Of a stretch of 6,945 bases of DNA, positions 6,902 through 6,945 are shown one piece after another. The first letter of the stretch is position 1. Every line of letters starts with the position of its first letter. The position numbers and the translations under genes are program-made. Below the pieces are notes generated by a model. The model was not told the origin of the DNA. It saw only the letters and a program-made list of their open reading frames with translations, and searched no databases. Location: positions 1-6,945 of the forward strand of contig VXZL01000477.1 of the NCBI GenBank assembly GCA_009845505.1. The letters are read 5' to 3'. Source of the stretch: Candidatus Poribacteria bacterium. GTDB taxonomy: Bacteria > Poribacteria > WGA-4E > WGA-3G.

Positions 6902-6930
6902 TTGACATTTTTTGAGATGTAGGCTATAAT
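6902..6930 (+). promoter_or_regulatory. Exact-consensus sigma70-type promoter firing rightward
   Basis: TTGACA (6902-6907) and TATAAT (6925-6930) both match the consensus at all six positions, with the optimal 17-base spacer. An A-rich tract upstream (6890-6900) could serve as an UP element. The start of transcription should fall near 6937. The purine-rich CAGGAAGG at 6938-6945 could be the start of a ribosome binding site, so a plus-strand gene probably begins just beyond the window. Confidence 0.8.
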
Positions 6931-6945
6931 TATGTTTCAGGAAGG

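Noticed and set aside
6932..6945. ATG at 6932 as the start of the next plus-strand gene
   Set aside because: It lies two bases after the -10 box, upstream of the expected transcription start, and has no ribosome binding site. The purine-rich CAGGAAGG after it is more likely leader.

Overview
This window reads as ordinary bacterial chromosome with about 50% G+C. It holds five protein-coding genes, short intergenic regions and two copies of a palindromic intergenic repeat. I did not find a convincing new multi-gene system. The unusual signals are in gene order (rpmH next to ispH with no rnpA between them), in the dispersed repeat placed just upstream of two start codons, and in a compact divergent promoter at the right end. 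No gene-free stretch exceeds 300 bases; the longest is 6733-6945.

Lineage is uncertain. The IspH is the long form with an N-terminal extension, as I recall from Bacteroidetes and related to the plant/cyanobacterial branch. The intergenic text built from 'ggttgttggtta' units resembles repeats I recall from uncultured Candidatus Poribacteria genomes, where GH2 enzymes and D-2-hydroxyacid dehydrogenases are also plentiful. I offer Poribacteria or a similar uncultured heterotroph as a guess from memory, not a demonstrated placement.

Layout: on the plus strand, rpmH (28-162, ribosomal protein L34) is followed after 30 bases by ispH (193-1443), the last enzyme of the MEP isoprenoid pathway. They meet hisC (minus, 1462-2559) tail to tail across an 18-base gap. 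Upstream of hisC lies a 125-bp imperfect palindrome (2568-2692), then a D-2-hydroxyacid dehydrogenase gene on the minus strand (2699-3808), whose leader carries two short hairpins. A large intracellular family 2 glycoside hydrolase gene (minus, 3982-6732) follows. Its leader holds the second palindrome copy (6746-6857), and a good minus-strand promoter sits at 6853-6881. Back to back with that promoter, an exact consensus sigma70-type promoter (6902-6930) fires out of the window to the right, toward a gene not included here.

Functionally the window mixes housekeeping genes (translation, isoprenoids, histidine synthesis) with carbohydrate or hydroxyacid metabolism. GH2 and the dehydrogenase could act in one catabolic route, because they are adjacent and co-directional, but the 173-base gap with its own ribosome binding site allows separate expression. 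Nothing in the sequence proves a shared pathway. The region 3875-3981 between them is AT-rich and holds no gene or clear promoter that I can support.
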